Shown piece after piece: positions 25,742 to 35,663 of a DNA stretch of 49,470 nucleotides (position 1 is the stretch's first letter; every line of letters starts with the position of its first letter). The translations under genes and the position numbers were made by a program. Location: assembly GCA_031256975.1 (NCBI GenBank), contig JAIRPN010000012.1, positions 1 through 49,470 on the forward strand. The letters are read 5' to 3'. The DNA comes from Verrucomicrobiales bacterium (lineage in GTDB: Bacteria > Verrucomicrobiota > Verrucomicrobiia > Methylacidiphilales > JAAUTS01). The notes beneath the pieces were generated by a model. That model was not told the origin of the DNA. It ran no database searches and worked only from the letters and a program-made list of their open reading frames with translations.

Positions 25742-26068
25742 TTATCCCTCCGGCGCGACGAATTTCAGGCCGATGATACAGCCAATGATACCAAACAAAA
25801 ACACCATGCGCATCGTTGTGGACGGGTCCTTGAAAAACATCATGCCGACAATCGCGGTGCCGAATGCGCCAATGCCGGTCCAGACCGCATAGGCCGTACC
25901 CATCGGAATCCCCTTGAGTGACAGGGTCAGCAGGCCGAAACTGGCCAGCGCGCAAATGGCAAAGGCCACGGTCGGCCACAGCTTGGTGAATCCGTCCGAC
26001 AATTTTAAACAGGTCGTGAACCCGATCTCAAATATTCCCGCCAACAACAGCACCAGCCAGTAATTCAT
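25742..26068 (-). CDS. Small multidrug resistance family transporter, Gdx/SugE subtype
   Basis: A 108-residue protein with four hydrophobic helices, the normal SMR size. The membrane glutamate used for coupling is E14 in LLLAGIFEIGF. GTAYAVWTGIGAFGTAIVGMMFF, with TLSLKGIPM before it, matches the SugE (Gdx) branch rather than EmrE. Gdx proteins export guanidinium in exchange for protons. No guanidine riboswitch is evident in the short gap upstream, so the substrate remains inferred. It is divergent from fumC. Confidence 0.85.
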   Translation of the reverse strand: MNYWLVLLLAGIFEIGFTTCLKLSDGFTKLWPTVAFAICALASFGLLTLSLKGIPMGTAYAVWTGIGAFGTAIVGMMFFKDPSTTMRMVFLFGIIGCIIGLKFVAPEG

Positions 26069-26191
26069 AAAAGGTTAATAAATTAGCACAAGCCGCCCTC
26101 CCTGTCGATGCGATCTCCCAACGCCTTTGTCGTTAGCGGTTTGTCTTTTTGGCAAATCAGGCTTAGTTTATCCCTCAACCCGGAAAACCAT

Positions 26192-27592
26192 ATGAACTAC
26201 CGCATTGAAAAAGACACCATGGGGGAAGTACAGGTTCCCGCCGACGCCTACTACGGCGCGCAAACCCAGCGCAGCATCGACAACTTCAAGATCGCGCAGG
26301 ACATCAACAGGATGCCGAAGGAAATCATCCGCGCCTTCGCCTATTTGAAAAAAGCCGCCGCGCTGACCAATCTCGACGCCGGGGTGTTGCCGCAGGAAAA
26401 AGCCACGCTAATCGCCAAAGTCTGCGACGAAATCCTCAACGGTAAACTCAGCGACGCCTTCCCGCTGGTGGTCTGGCAGACCGGTTCAGGCACCCAAAGC
26501 AACATGAACGTCAACGAAGTCGTCGCCTACCGTGGTCATGTGCTGCAGGGCGGCAAGCTCACCGACAAGGAAAAGTTCCTGCACCCCAACGACGACGTCA
26601 ACAAATCGCAGTCGTCGAACGACACCTTCCCCACCGCGATGCACATCGCCGCCTATCAGATGCTGATTGAAACCACCATCCCCGGCATCGAGAAGTTACG
26701 CGACACGCTAACGGCGAAGTCCAAACAATACATGCACACGGTCAAGATCGGCCGTACCCATTTCATGGACGCCACGCCGCTAACCGTGGGACAGGAACTC
26801 AGCGGTTACGCCGCGCAACTCAACCACGGGCTTCGCGCGATCAAAAATTCCCTGACCCATCTTTCGGAGCTGGCGCTGGGCGGCACCGCCGTCGGCACCG
26901 GCATCAACACCCCGCCAAATTACGCCGCCAACGTCGCGAAGAAAATCGCCGGACTCACCGGCCTGCCCTTCGTCACCGCCGAAAACAAATTCGAATCGCT
27001 CGCCGCGCATGACGCCATCGTCGAGGCGCACGGCGCGCTAAAGACAGTCGCCGTCAGCCTGATGAAAATCGCCAACGACATCCGCATGCTTTCCTCCGGC
27101 CCGCGCAGCGGCATCGGCGAACTGCACATTCCCGACAACGAACCCGGCTCCTCGATCATGCCCGGCAAGGTCAACCCGACCCAGTGCGAGGCGCTAACCA
27201 TGATCGCCGCACAGGTACTCGGCAACGACGTCGCCATCAACATTGGCGGCGCCAACGGCCATTTCGAACTGAACGTTTTCAAGCCGGTGATGATCTATAA
27301 CTTCCTGCACAGCGCCCGCCTCATCGGCGAAGGCTGCGTCAGCTTCAACGACAAATGCGCAATAGGACTCGAACCTATCGAGGCCAATATCAAGAAACAC
27401 GTCGATAATTCGCTCATGCTGGTCACCGCGCTCAACACCAAGATCGGCTATTACAAGGCCGCCGAGATCGCCCAAAAAGCCCACAAGGAAGGCACAACGC
27501 TAAAGGAGATGGCCGTCAAACTCGGCTACGTCACCCCGGAACAATTCGACGAATGGGTAAACCCGAAAAACATGGTCGGGAAATTGGAGTAA
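26192..27592 (+). CDS. fumC: Class II fumarate hydratase
   Basis: A 466-residue protein from the ATG at 26192; the frame is open from 26108 but family members start [13 protein letters not shown]. The superfamily signature [11 protein letters not shown] is at about residue 318. [14 protein letters not shown] near 98 and [12 protein letters not shown] near 187 supply further active-site residues. It interconverts fumarate and malate in the citric acid cycle without an Fe-S cluster. The coding region contains six CGCTAA hexamers, each read as a CTA leucine codon, and none in the opposite orientation. Confidence 0.97.
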   Translation: MNYRIEKDTMGEVQVPADAYYGAQTQRSIDNFKIAQDINRMPKEIIRAFAYLKKAAALTNLDAGVLPQEKATLIAKVCDEILNGKLSDAFPLVVWQTGSGTQSNMNVNEVVAYRGHVLQGGKLTDKEKFLHPNDDVNKSQSSNDTFPTAMHIAAYQMLIETTIPGIEKLRDTLTAKSKQYMHTVKIGRTHFMDATPLTVGQELSGYAAQLNHGLRAIKNSLTHLSELALGGTAVGTGINTPPNYAANVAKKIAGLTGLPFVTAENKFESLAAHDAIVEAHGALKTVAVSLMKIANDIRMLSSGPRSGIGELHIPDNEPGSSIMPGKVNPTQCEALTMIAAQVLGNDVAINIGGANGHFELNVFKPVMIYNFLHSARLIGEGCVSFNDKCAIGLEPIEANIKKHVDNSLMLVTALNTKIGYYKAAEIAQKAHKEGTTLKEMAVKLGYVTPEQFDEWVNPKNMVGKLE

Positions 27593-27594
27593 TT

Positions 27595-27720
27595 TTCACC
27601 GCGGAGGCGCAAAGGACGCAGAGAAGAGACAATTTTTAAATTTAAATGCAGTTACTACGAAAGCTGTATTTAAACCGATTCTTGGATTTTTCTCCGCGTC
27701 CTCGGCGCCTCTGCATTGAA
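27595..27720. repeat. Family-A hairpin repeat, copy 4
   Basis: Arms TTCACCGCGGAGGCGCAAAG and GGCGCCTCTGCATTGAA enclose an AT-rich centre. It begins 3 bases after the fumC stop. Confidence 0.72.
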
Positions 27721-27785
27721 CAAAACTGCCTCTTTTTTCCGCTTTCATGGTTAGTGGCTTTGCGCTTTAATAGTCGGCTCCATTT

Positions 27786-30755
27786 ATGATGACCTCGGCC
27801 CAGATTCGGCAAAGCTTTTTGGATTTTTTCGCGGAAAAACAACACACCATCGTGCCTTCGTCCAGCCTGATGCCGGACGCGCCGAACTTGTTGTTCACCA
27901 ACGCCGGCATGAACCAGTTCGTGCCGATCTTTTTGGGCGAGATGGCCTGCCCTTACAAACCCGCCCGCGCAGCCGATACGCAAAAGTGCATCCGCGCCGG
28001 TGGCAAGCATAACGATCTGGAGGACGTCGGCCTCGACACCTACCACCACACCTTTTTCGAAATGCTCGGCAACTGGTCCTTCGGCAATTATTTCAAAAAG
28101 GAAGCGATCGAGTGGGCTTGGGAACTAGTCGTCGACCGCTGGAAATTCCCGACCAACCGCCTGTACGCCACGGTTTACTCGCCGGACAAGTCCAAAAACG
28201 ATCCTGCTGATTTCGATCAGGAAGCTTATGATGTATGGGCCAAGCTCTTCATTAGCGCCGGACTCGACCCGAAAGTCCATATTGTCAACGGCAACAAGAA
28301 GGACAATTTCTGGATGATGGGCGACACCGGCCCCTGCGGTCCCTGCTCGGAATTGCACGTCGATTTGACCCCGGAAGGCGACACCAAGGGCTCGCTGGTC
28401 AACCAGGGCGACGCCCGTTGCATCGAGATTTGGAATTTGGTGTTCATCCAGTACAACGCCAACGGCGACGGCACCTACGTTCCGTTGCCGTCGAAACACG
28501 TCGACACCGGCATGGGCTTTGAACGCGCCTGTTCCATCATCCAGGACACCAAGAATTTCACCGATTTCAAGAACGCGCAGATTTCCAATTACAACACCGA
28601 CGTGTTCTCGCCGATTTTCACCGAGATCGAAAAGCTCTGCGGATTGAAATACACCAGGACCCTGCCCGCCGGCGGCCTCGTTGGCCTGCGGGGGCAAGAA
28701 CGCATCGATGTCGCCTTCCGCGTGCTCGCCGATCACATCCGCACGCTGAGCTGCTCCATCGCCGACGGCATCCTGCCCGGCAATGATGGCCGCAACTACG
28801 TGTTGCGCCGTATCCTGCGCCGTGCCGTGCTCTGGGGCCGCGCGCTAAACCTGAACGAACCGTTTTTCCACAAGCTGGTGCCGGTGGTGGCGCAAACTTT
28901 GGGCGATATCTTCCCCGAGCTGCGCAAGAACGAGGCGCTAATCACCAAAGTCATCCATGGTGAGGAAGAAAGCTTCAACCGCACGCTGGACATCGGCCTG
29001 GAGCTGTTCTCCAAGGACATCACCGACTCCATCCTGAACCAGGCCAAGATCGAGGGGCTGACCGCCAAGTACGACTTGCAAATCTCGCGCGTGCTCGACG
29101 GCAAAATCCTGCATGCAGCCAGCGGCGTGAATGGCAAAGAATTGCTCGACATCATCTTCGGCAAAAACGCGGTGGAAATTTTCGCCAGGTATTTCAAGTC
29201 CGCCCCGATTCTCAGCGGCGCCGACACGTTCAAGCTCTACGACACCTACGGCTTCCCGCTGGACATGACGGAAATGCTCGCCCGCGGTTTCGGCATTAGC
29301 GTCGACACCGTCGGTTTCGAGAAGCTGATGGAAGAACAGCGCGCCCGCTCCAAGGCATCGCAGAAAAAGGAAAAGATCACCGTTAGCGGCGAGGACGAGA
29401 ACGTCATCAAGGCGGAATTCGTCGGTTACGACACCAAGCAAAACGTGCCCGTGCAGGTTTGCAACTACGTGTTGGACATGCCGGAGGCAGGTGACGAAGA
29501 CGATACCGTACGTGCACGCTTATATTTTACACCTACTCCATTTTATGCGGAAATGGGAGGTCAAGTCGGGGACATTGGCACAATCACTTTTAGTAATGAC
29601 TTTTCTATTCGAATTATTGATACCGTACGTTCAGGAACTCATGGTATTGCCCATATAACCGAAGACGTCGGATTGCTTGATCATATCGACTTTCCGCTCA
29701 CTGCCAGCATTGATTTAAACCACCGCGCCCAAATTGAAGCACATCATAGCGCAACCCACATTTTACATTGGGCGCTAAGAGAGGTATTAGGGACAATGGT
29801 TCGGCAAAAAGGCTCCTATGTCGGCCCTGACCGTTTACGCTTCGATTTCGCCCACATCGAAGCGATGAAACCGCAAGAAATTCGCACAGTTGAAGCAATG
29901 GTCAACGAAAAGATTATCGCCAATGACAAGGTTAGTTGGCAGGAACGCCCTTACAGCGAAGTCAAAGGTGATGCCAGTATCATGCAATTCTTCGGCGATA
30001 AGTATGGTGAAACCGTCCGTGTGGTTGACATCGGCGGTTATTCCAAAGAGCTTTGCGCTGGAACTCATGTCAATCAAACAGGTCAAATTGGATCGTTCCG
30101 AATAATTCATGAAGGAGCAATTGCCGCAGGAATACGCCGAATCGAAGCTCTTAGTGGTAAAGCCCTTTGTTCTTGGTTGGCCCCTCAAATAGAAAAACAA
30201 CAGGCACTCTTCCTTGATTTAAGCAATCGCAAACCCGACATTCCAAAACTTCCCGCATACACTGGTGATGTTTTTGATGCGGAAGCCCTGTGGCAAAGTT
30301 ACGTCACACGCAAGGAGTTGCTGGAAAAGATCGAGACCGAGCTGCGCGAGTGGGAAAAGGAACAAGCTAAGCAGAAACAGGTCGAGTTGCAGCGCACGCT
30401 AACCGCAAATGTTCCGGTCTGGATCACCGGGGCGCAAAGCGTTAACAACATTCCGTTCATCACCCGCAATCTCGGTGAAGTGGAAAGCGCCATTTTGCCG
30501 TTAGCGGTCGGCGAATTGAAGAAACACTGGCAGGGCGTCGCCGTGCTGGCCTGCCACGCCAACGGCAAAGTCGGCATCATCGCCAGCATCTCGCCAGAAT
30601 TCACCAAGCAAATCCAGGCAGGCAAGATCATCCAGCAAATCGCCCCGTTGGTCGGCGGCAAGGGCGGCGGCAAGCCGGACCTTGCGCAGGGCGGCGGCAC
30701 ACAGGCTGGAAAAATTGACGAGGCCTTGGCGGCAGCCAAAAAGTTGCTGGGTTAA
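27786..30755 (+). CDS. alaS: Alanyl-tRNA synthetase with an AT-rich editing-domain segment
   Basis: A 989-residue enzyme, longer than the usual 870-900. The class II catalytic core opens with AQIRQSFLDFF and has PNLLFTNAGMNQF. An insert of perhaps 70-80 residues around 400-475 (LTAKYDLQISRVLDGKILHA) precedes FKLYDTYGFPLDMTEMLARG. The editing domain carries H654-x3-H658 (HHSATHILH) and C757-x3-H761 (CAGTHVNQTG). A C-Ala domain ends KGGGKPDLAQGGG. It charges tRNA-Ala and clears mischarged Ser and Gly. Bases about 29495-30300 (residues 570-838) are visibly AT-richer, with codons such as TTA, ATA, AGA and TTT that are rare in the flanks. This suggests a recombined editing domain. Confidence 0.96.
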   Translation: MMTSAQIRQSFLDFFAEKQHTIVPSSSLMPDAPNLLFTNAGMNQFVPIFLGEMACPYKPARAADTQKCIRAGGKHNDLEDVGLDTYHHTFFEMLGNWSFGNYFKKEAIEWAWELVVDRWKFPTNRLYATVYSPDKSKNDPADFDQEAYDVWAKLFISAGLDPKVHIVNGNKKDNFWMMGDTGPCGPCSELHVDLTPEGDTKGSLVNQGDARCIEIWNLVFIQYNANGDGTYVPLPSKHVDTGMGFERACSIIQDTKNFTDFKNAQISNYNTDVFSPIFTEIEKLCGLKYTRTLPAGGLVGLRGQERIDVAFRVLADHIRTLSCSIADGILPGNDGRNYVLRRILRRAVLWGRALNLNEPFFHKLVPVVAQTLGDIFPELRKNEALITKVIHGEEESFNRTLDIGLELFSKDITDSILNQAKIEGLTAKYDLQISRVLDGKILHAASGVNGKELLDIIFGKNAVEIFARYFKSAPILSGADTFKLYDTYGFPLDMTEMLARGFGISVDTVGFEKLMEEQRARSKASQKKEKITVSGEDENVIKAEFVGYDTKQNVPVQVCNYVLDMPEAGDEDDTVRARLYFTPTPFYAEMGGQVGDIGTITFSNDFSIRIIDTVRSGTHGIAHITEDVGLLDHIDFPLTASIDLNHRAQIEAHHSATHILHWALREVLGTMVRQKGSYVGPDRLRFDFAHIEAMKPQEIRTVEAMVNEKIIANDKVSWQERPYSEVKGDASIMQFFGDKYGETVRVVDIGGYSKELCAGTHVNQTGQIGSFRIIHEGAIAAGIRRIEALSGKALCSWLAPQIEKQQALFLDLSNRKPDIPKLPAYTGDVFDAEALWQSYVTRKELLEKIETELREWEKEQAKQKQVELQRTLTANVPVWITGAQSVNNIPFITRNLGEVESAILPLAVGELKKHWQGVAVLACHANGKVGIIASISPEFTKQIQAGKIIQQIAPLVGGKGGGKPDLAQGGGTQAGKIDEALAAAKKLLG

Positions 30756-30770
30756 TCCTGCGGTCATCCC

Positions 30771-33062
30771 ATGAAAATCAACCTTCACCGCTGGCTCAGA
30801 AGCTCGGCGCACGCGCTCGGAAAGGGCGTTGGCTGGCTGCGCAATCATCCGCTGTTCACCTGGCCATTGTTGATTTTATTCGGCCTGGGAGCCTCGGCGG
30901 CGGTCGCCGCATACCTGTATTACTGGTCATGGGCGATGAAGTTCGACATGAACAAGGTGTCGCAGATGCCCTCGATCTCGGTGATCTACGACCGCAAAGG
31001 CCAGGTCATCCAGCGTCTTTACGAACAGAACCGCATCCTGGTCGACGGCTCGCAGATTCCCGACGTGTTGCGCAAGGCGGTGGTAGCCAAGGAGGACGAG
31101 CGCTTTTTCTACCATGGCGGCTTTGATCCCATCGCCATCACCCGCGCGTTCCTGCTCAACCTGGTCGGCAAGAAAATCTCCTCCGGTGCCAGCACCATCA
31201 CCCAGCAGCTCGCGCGCAATTCGGCGGAAATGTTCGACCGCACCTACGACCGCAAGATCAAGGAAATCTTCCTGGCCATGCGCATCGAGTCGCATTTTTC
31301 CAAGGATGAAATCCTGACCTACTACCTGAACCGCATTTTCTTCGGCGGCAACATCTACGGCATCGGCGCCGCGTCCGACGCTTACTTTGGCAAATCGCCA
31401 AAGGACCTGAATCTTTCGGAAAGCGCCTTGTTGGCAGGCATCATTGCCGGGCCTAACAGCTTTTCACCCTGGCGCAATCCCGCCAAGGCCAGGGACGCCC
31501 GCGCCAAGGTGCTGCAACGCATGGTCAGCGCCAGATTCATCACGCAACAGGAAGCCGATGCCTGCAATGCCGAGCCGTTGACCCTCCGTCCCCTGACCAG
31601 TATCCCCGGCTCCTACGTCACCTTCGCCGTGCTCAACAACCTGCCCGCGGAAATTAACCAGGAAACCCTGTACCGTGGCGGGTTGAAGATTTACACCAGC
31701 ATCGACCTCGATTTCCAAAAGACTGCCGAGCAAAAAATCGAGGAAGGACTCACCAAAATCGAGAACGATTCCGATTACAAGCACACGACCCACGCGCAGT
31801 ACCTGGCGCACAGCAAGAATGAAACCGAGGACCTTGCCGCGCCGCCCTATTTGCAGTCGGCCTTCGTGGCGATCAACAACCGTGACGGCGGCGTGCTGGC
31901 CATCGTCGGCGGCCGCAACTTCGACGAGAGTTCGTTCAACCGTGCCTTGCTGGCGCACCGCCAGATCGGCTCTACGGTGAAACCCTTTGTTTATTCCAAC
32001 GCCTTCAACATCCTCGACTACAGCGCGTTCACCCTGGTGGATCACAGCGTGTTCGACCTGAAGAATCCCGACGCCTCGGTGGTGCCGGTCGGCCCCAATC
32101 CCGATTTCATCAGCGCGCGCGAAGCCCTGCGCCGCAGCGACAACTATGCCGCCATGCGCACCGGCATCGCCTCCGGCGTGGAGAATTTCTGCTACCTGTT
32201 CAAGCAGGCCACCGGCGCCGACGCGCCTCCCTATCCTTCCAGCCTGCTCGGCGCCTGCGACGTCACCCCGTTGCAACTCACCTCGGCCTTCACCATTTTC
32301 CCGAACTACGGCATCCTGACCAAACCGTGGTTCATTGACCGGATCGAGAATACCAAGGGCGAGGTCTTGTACAAAAACCAGAGCAGCCAGAAGATGGTGC
32401 TCTCGCCGCAAATCGCATTCCAGGTCAGCGACATGTTGCGCGGCGTGGTGGATGGCGGCACCGCCGCGGCCCTGCGCGGCACCTTCGACATGAAGGATGA
32501 CATGGGTGGCAAAACCGGCACCACCAACGATTACAAGGACGCGTGGTTTGTCGGCTATACCAGTGAAGTGACCGCGGGGATCTGGGTCGGCCTGGACAAA
32601 CCGCAAACCATCATGCCCGGCGGCTATTCGGCGCGCTTGGCCGTGCCGATCTGGGGCAGCATCATGAAAATCGCCTCGCCGCATTTCCCGTCGAAAAAAA
32701 TGGCCCCGCCGCCCGGACTGACTTACACGCAGTCGAAGACCGAGCAAAAGGTGTTTTTCTTTTTCAAGTCGACCAGCGTCAGTGATCGCAGCGAGTACCT
32801 GCGTGACGACCAAATCACCAACGGTTTCCTGCAGCGGCTGGACAGCGACATGAGCATCCACGGCGGCGGGCTCGCCCCCAGCGGTACCGACAGCCCGCAG
32901 CAACAGCAACCGAAGAAAAAATCGTGGTTCGACAGCCTGTTTGGCGACGATGAGGAAGACCAAACCAAACCGGCCGACAAGCCCAAGACTCAGGTCCCGG
33001 TCACACCCGCGCCAAGCAAGGTGGCCCCCGCTCCGGCCGTACCCGCCGTGCCGCTGGAATAA
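30771..33062 (+). CDS. Bifunctional penicillin-binding protein (glycosyltransferase 51 / transpeptidase)
   Basis: A 763-residue class A PBP. One membrane helix (about 30-52, LFTWPLLILFGLGASAAVAA) anchors it. The GT51 domain shows KEDERFFYHGG (catalytic E at 108), GASTITQQLARN, and YYLNRIFFGGNIYGIGAAS. The transpeptidase domain shows GSTVKPFVY (SxxK serine), RRSDNYAAM (SxN) and GGKTGTTNDY (KTG). It polymerises glycan and cross-links peptides of peptidoglycan. The last 90 residues are rich in Gln, Pro and Lys and probably disordered. It starts 15 bases after alaS, so the two may be co-transcribed. No TTAGCG hexamer was seen in this gene. Confidence 0.95.
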   Translation: MKINLHRWLRSSAHALGKGVGWLRNHPLFTWPLLILFGLGASAAVAAYLYYWSWAMKFDMNKVSQMPSISVIYDRKGQVIQRLYEQNRILVDGSQIPDVLRKAVVAKEDERFFYHGGFDPIAITRAFLLNLVGKKISSGASTITQQLARNSAEMFDRTYDRKIKEIFLAMRIESHFSKDEILTYYLNRIFFGGNIYGIGAASDAYFGKSPKDLNLSESALLAGIIAGPNSFSPWRNPAKARDARAKVLQRMVSARFITQQEADACNAEPLTLRPLTSIPGSYVTFAVLNNLPAEINQETLYRGGLKIYTSIDLDFQKTAEQKIEEGLTKIENDSDYKHTTHAQYLAHSKNETEDLAAPPYLQSAFVAINNRDGGVLAIVGGRNFDESSFNRALLAHRQIGSTVKPFVYSNAFNILDYSAFTLVDHSVFDLKNPDASVVPVGPNPDFISAREALRRSDNYAAMRTGIASGVENFCYLFKQATGADAPPYPSSLLGACDVTPLQLTSAFTIFPNYGILTKPWFIDRIENTKGEVLYKNQSSQKMVLSPQIAFQVSDMLRGVVDGGTAAALRGTFDMKDDMGGKTGTTNDYKDAWFVGYTSEVTAGIWVGLDKPQTIMPGGYSARLAVPIWGSIMKIASPHFPSKKMAPPPGLTYTQSKTEQKVFFFFKSTSVSDRSEYLRDDQITNGFLQRLDSDMSIHGGGLAPSGTDSPQQQQPKKKSWFDSLFGDDEEDQTKPADKPKTQVPVTPAPSKVAPAPAVPAVPLE

Positions 33063-33072
33063 GCAGGCAATC

Positions 33073-34242
33073 CTAGGCGGCCTGCTCGACAGGCATTTGC
33101 TGCAATAAGAAACGTGCCGCGGTCAGCGCTGATTGCGGCTGGCTGATCTTGTGCAAATTCGCCCGCAATTCACACCAGCGCTTGGCTCTGTCATGGAAAA
33201 TTTCCGCCACCACTCCCGGAATCTTGCGATGGTCCATGACCAGGTAACCCGCGTCGGCACGGCGCAACAATTCCCAGTTGCCCTCTTCCTGACCCGGAAT
33301 CATCTGGCTGAAAATCACCGGGCACTCGGCGGCGACCGCTTCCTGCGTGGTGGCTCCGCCGGCCTTGGTGATCACCAGGTGATGGGTCATCAGCAATTGC
33401 GGAATCTGGTTGGTCCAGCCAATGATTTCCACCCGCGATTCGTCACCCGCGATCAACTGTCCGATGCGCTCGCGCAGTTTGTCATCGCGGCCAATGGTAA
33501 CAGTCAGTTTGATGCCGCTAACAGCCAGCAATTGTTTGACCAGCGCGGGTGCGATATCCTTGCCGGAATTGATGATATACAACACTTTGGCTTCGCCATT
33601 AGCGGGATCCTCCAGTTGCAACCGCCGTTCAGGAAGGGCGAAATCCAGTTGCACCGGAAACCCGAATGAATGCAATTTGGCGCGCGGCACGCCTTTCTGC
33701 GCCATGACCTCGGCGGTCGCCTCGTTCGGCACGATGAACGCGTCACTGGCGGCCCGGTGCCAGATGGAATTGATCGAGATGGAATCGGTCACCATGGTGG
33801 CGTGGAAAAAGTTTTTTTCCATCCCCTCGGCAACCAATTGCTCGATCAGGTAATTGTAGCCGGGATAGGTGCAGCATATCGCCGACGGATTTTTCGCCGT
33901 TAGCGTCTGCTCCAGCACCTGCTTGAGCTTGTTTTGCAGAAACAACGTGGCCTCGAACAAGCCGGGGCGGTCGAGCAACTTATACAGCAGGTTCCACAGG
34001 CGCGGGGCCTTGTTGATCACGGTGAGATACAGGCGGCGGGCAAAATCGTTGGTCCTGCCGTAGGCGATATCGTACAAATCGAGCACCTCGACCTCAACGT
34101 CCCCGTCGCTTTCATACAACAAGGCGTCGCGCAAATTCCGGGCGGCGGTGTTGTGGCCCTCGCCAAACCCGGCAGTGAATATCAGTATGGTTTTCAAAGC
34201 CGAAAAACTTAACGGGTGATTGTTACAATTCCATGACGCCAA
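33073..34242 (-). CDS. MGDG-synthase/MurG-like glycosyltransferase
   Basis: The product is up to 389 residues, of the GT28 group that includes plant MGDG synthase and UgtP. The N-terminal signature is ILIFTAGFGEGHNTAARNL, the acceptor-domain segment is DLYDIAYGRTNDFARRLY, and the sugar-nucleotide site is VITKAGGATTQEAVAAECP. It likely adds a sugar to diacylglycerol at the inner membrane. No ATG suits the start: the frame opens with TTG at 34242, and TTG at 34197, directly before KTILIFTAG, fits the family better. It is convergent with the PBP gene. Confidence 0.85.
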   Translation of the reverse strand: MASWNCNNHPLSFSALKTILIFTAGFGEGHNTAARNLRDALLYESDGDVEVEVLDLYDIAYGRTNDFARRLYLTVINKAPRLWNLLYKLLDRPGLFEATLFLQNKLKQVLEQTLTAKNPSAICCTYPGYNYLIEQLVAEGMEKNFFHATMVTDSISINSIWHRAASDAFIVPNEATAEVMAQKGVPRAKLHSFGFPVQLDFALPERRLQLEDPANGEAKVLYIINSGKDIAPALVKQLLAVSGIKLTVTIGRDDKLRERIGQLIAGDESRVEIIGWTNQIPQLLMTHHLVITKAGGATTQEAVAAECPVIFSQMIPGQEEGNWELLRRADAGYLVMDHRKIPGVVAEIFHDRAKRWCELRANLHKISQPQSALTAARFLLQQMPVEQAA

Positions 34243-34255
34243 TCACGGAATCCGC

Positions 34256-34639
34256 TCACATCAATCCCTCACGCTCCAGCTCGTCCAGGCGGCGCTCGTT
34301 CTCCTGGTCAATCACTTCCTCCAAGTCCTCCAGTTCGACCAGCACGTTCAACGGCACCAGGTTGTCGCCATAGGGCAGGCCGCTGGTTTCCACCACCTGC
34401 TTGCCCTTGCTGATGTAAATCCAGGCGAAATCCTCGCCCGCCATCACGCGAAACTGCAAATGCGGCGACCAGATGATCTGCTCGTGGCCGCTAATGGCGA
34501 AGGTGGCGTTACCCGAGTCATGCCCCGGAATCACCTGCTCCACCTTGTCGAAATTCTCCAGCCAGCTCCGCACAAAGGCGCCAATCTGCGGCTCATGCAA
34601 TTCAGTGCGGAACAGTCCCACGTAACCTTTTGAAATCAT
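34256..34639 (-). CDS. Conserved-looking hypothetical protein
   Basis: A 127-residue soluble protein that I do not recognise. It is rich in acidic residues and aromatic strands (IIWSPHLQFRVMAGEDFAWIYIS) and ends in a strongly charged helix (LEDLEEVIDQENERRLDELE). It precedes the glycosyltransferase on the same strand with only a short gap, so they may share a transcript. GC content and the presence of a CGCTAA hexamer match the resident genes. Confidence 0.55.
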   Translation of the reverse strand: MISKGYVGLFRTELHEPQIGAFVRSWLENFDKVEQVIPGHDSGNATFAISGHEQIIWSPHLQFRVMAGEDFAWIYISKGKQVVETSGLPYGDNLVPLNVLVELEDLEEVIDQENERRLDELEREGLM

Positions 34640-34754
34640 CGCTTGCAGGTTATCACAGCAGGCGGAAAAAACGACGAGATTTTTGCCGCTTAGGCGTAGG
34701 CCGGGCTAAAACTTGTTGCAGAGCCGGACAGATACGATAGCCTGTCCACACATT

Positions 34755-35663
34755 ATGATTTTGGTTACCGGCGGAGCAGGTTTTGTGGGTCGTGAGGTTG
34801 TGAAGCAATTGCTGCAGGACGGACACAGCGTCCGCGTGCTGGCCCGCACGCCCAAGCGCGCCTATACCGCGTTCCACGCCTACGATTGCGAAATCGCCGA
34901 GGGCGACATTCTCGACAAGAAATCACTGGCCCACGCCATGCGCGGCGTCAAGGCGGTGGTGCATCTGGTCGGCATCATCCGCGAGGGATTCCGCGAGACC
35001 TTTGAACAGACCCATGTCGAGGGCACCCGCAACGTGATCGCCGCCGCCGAGGCCGCCGGGATCAAGCGTTACCTGCACATGAGCGCCATCGGCACCCGTC
35101 CGCACGCGGTCGCACGCTACCACCAGACCAAATGGGCGGCGGAACAACTGGTGCGCGAAAGCCGGTTGCAATGGACCATCTTCCATCCCTCGCTGATCTA
35201 CGGCAAGGACGACCTGTTCACCCACAGCATCGAGCAGGCGGCAAAACTGGGCCGCGGCATCATGCCCGTGCCCTTCAACGGTGAAACCATCCTGCAACCG
35301 GTCGCCGTTGGCGACGTTGCCCGCGCCTTTGCCAATGCGCTGGCCAACGAACAGGCGCTGGGCAAGGCTTACGACCTGTGCGGCGAGCCGCTAACGCTGA
35401 ACGAAATCGTCTCGGAAATCTGCCGCGCCAATGAATTGAAACCCCGCCTGATCCCGGTGCCCGGTGAAATCGTCAAGACGCTGGCCTACTTCGCGGGCAT
35501 CATGCTGCCGGTCACCCCGCTCAGTTACGACCAGGCGCTGATGCTGGAGGAAAATCATCATGGCGACAGTTCGGCCGCCGAACAGGATTTGGGCTTTAGC
35601 GCCAGCGATTTCGTCGAGACGCTAAACCGGAAACCGAGCCAGGTCGAATTGGCGCTTGCATGA
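34755..35663 (+). CDS. NAD(P)-binding SDR-type protein (NDUFA9/complex I assembly-like)
   Basis: A 302-residue protein from the ATG at 34755; an in-frame start at 34713 would add residues before the nucleotide-binding motif. The atypical short-chain dehydrogenase motif is MILVTGGAGFVGREVV. The active-site tyrosine equivalent may be in ARYHQTKWAAEQLV (Y-x3-K-like). HLVGIIREG and HPSLIYGKDDLF are typical of the NDUFA9-like group annotated as complex I NAD-binding proteins. Its stop overlaps the start of the antiporter gene (ATGA), so translation is coupled. Confidence 0.82.
   Translation: MILVTGGAGFVGREVVKQLLQDGHSVRVLARTPKRAYTAFHAYDCEIAEGDILDKKSLAHAMRGVKAVVHLVGIIREGFRETFEQTHVEGTRNVIAAAEAAGIKRYLHMSAIGTRPHAVARYHQTKWAAEQLVRESRLQWTIFHPSLIYGKDDLFTHSIEQAAKLGRGIMPVPFNGETILQPVAVGDVARAFANALANEQALGKAYDLCGEPLTLNEIVSEICRANELKPRLIPVPGEIVKTLAYFAGIMLPVTPLSYDQALMLEENHHGDSSAAEQDLGFSASDFVETLNRKPSQVELALA

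Noticed and set aside
26069..26191. Guanidine riboswitch upstream of the Gdx/SugE-like gene
   Set aside because: The gap is only about 120 bases and shared with a divergent gene; I found no match to the guanidine-I conserved core.
31464..32963. 499-codon open frame on the minus strand
   Set aside because: It is antisense to the bifunctional PBP gene, which has all catalytic motifs. The shadow protein is Gly/Val/His-rich with no recognisable domain.
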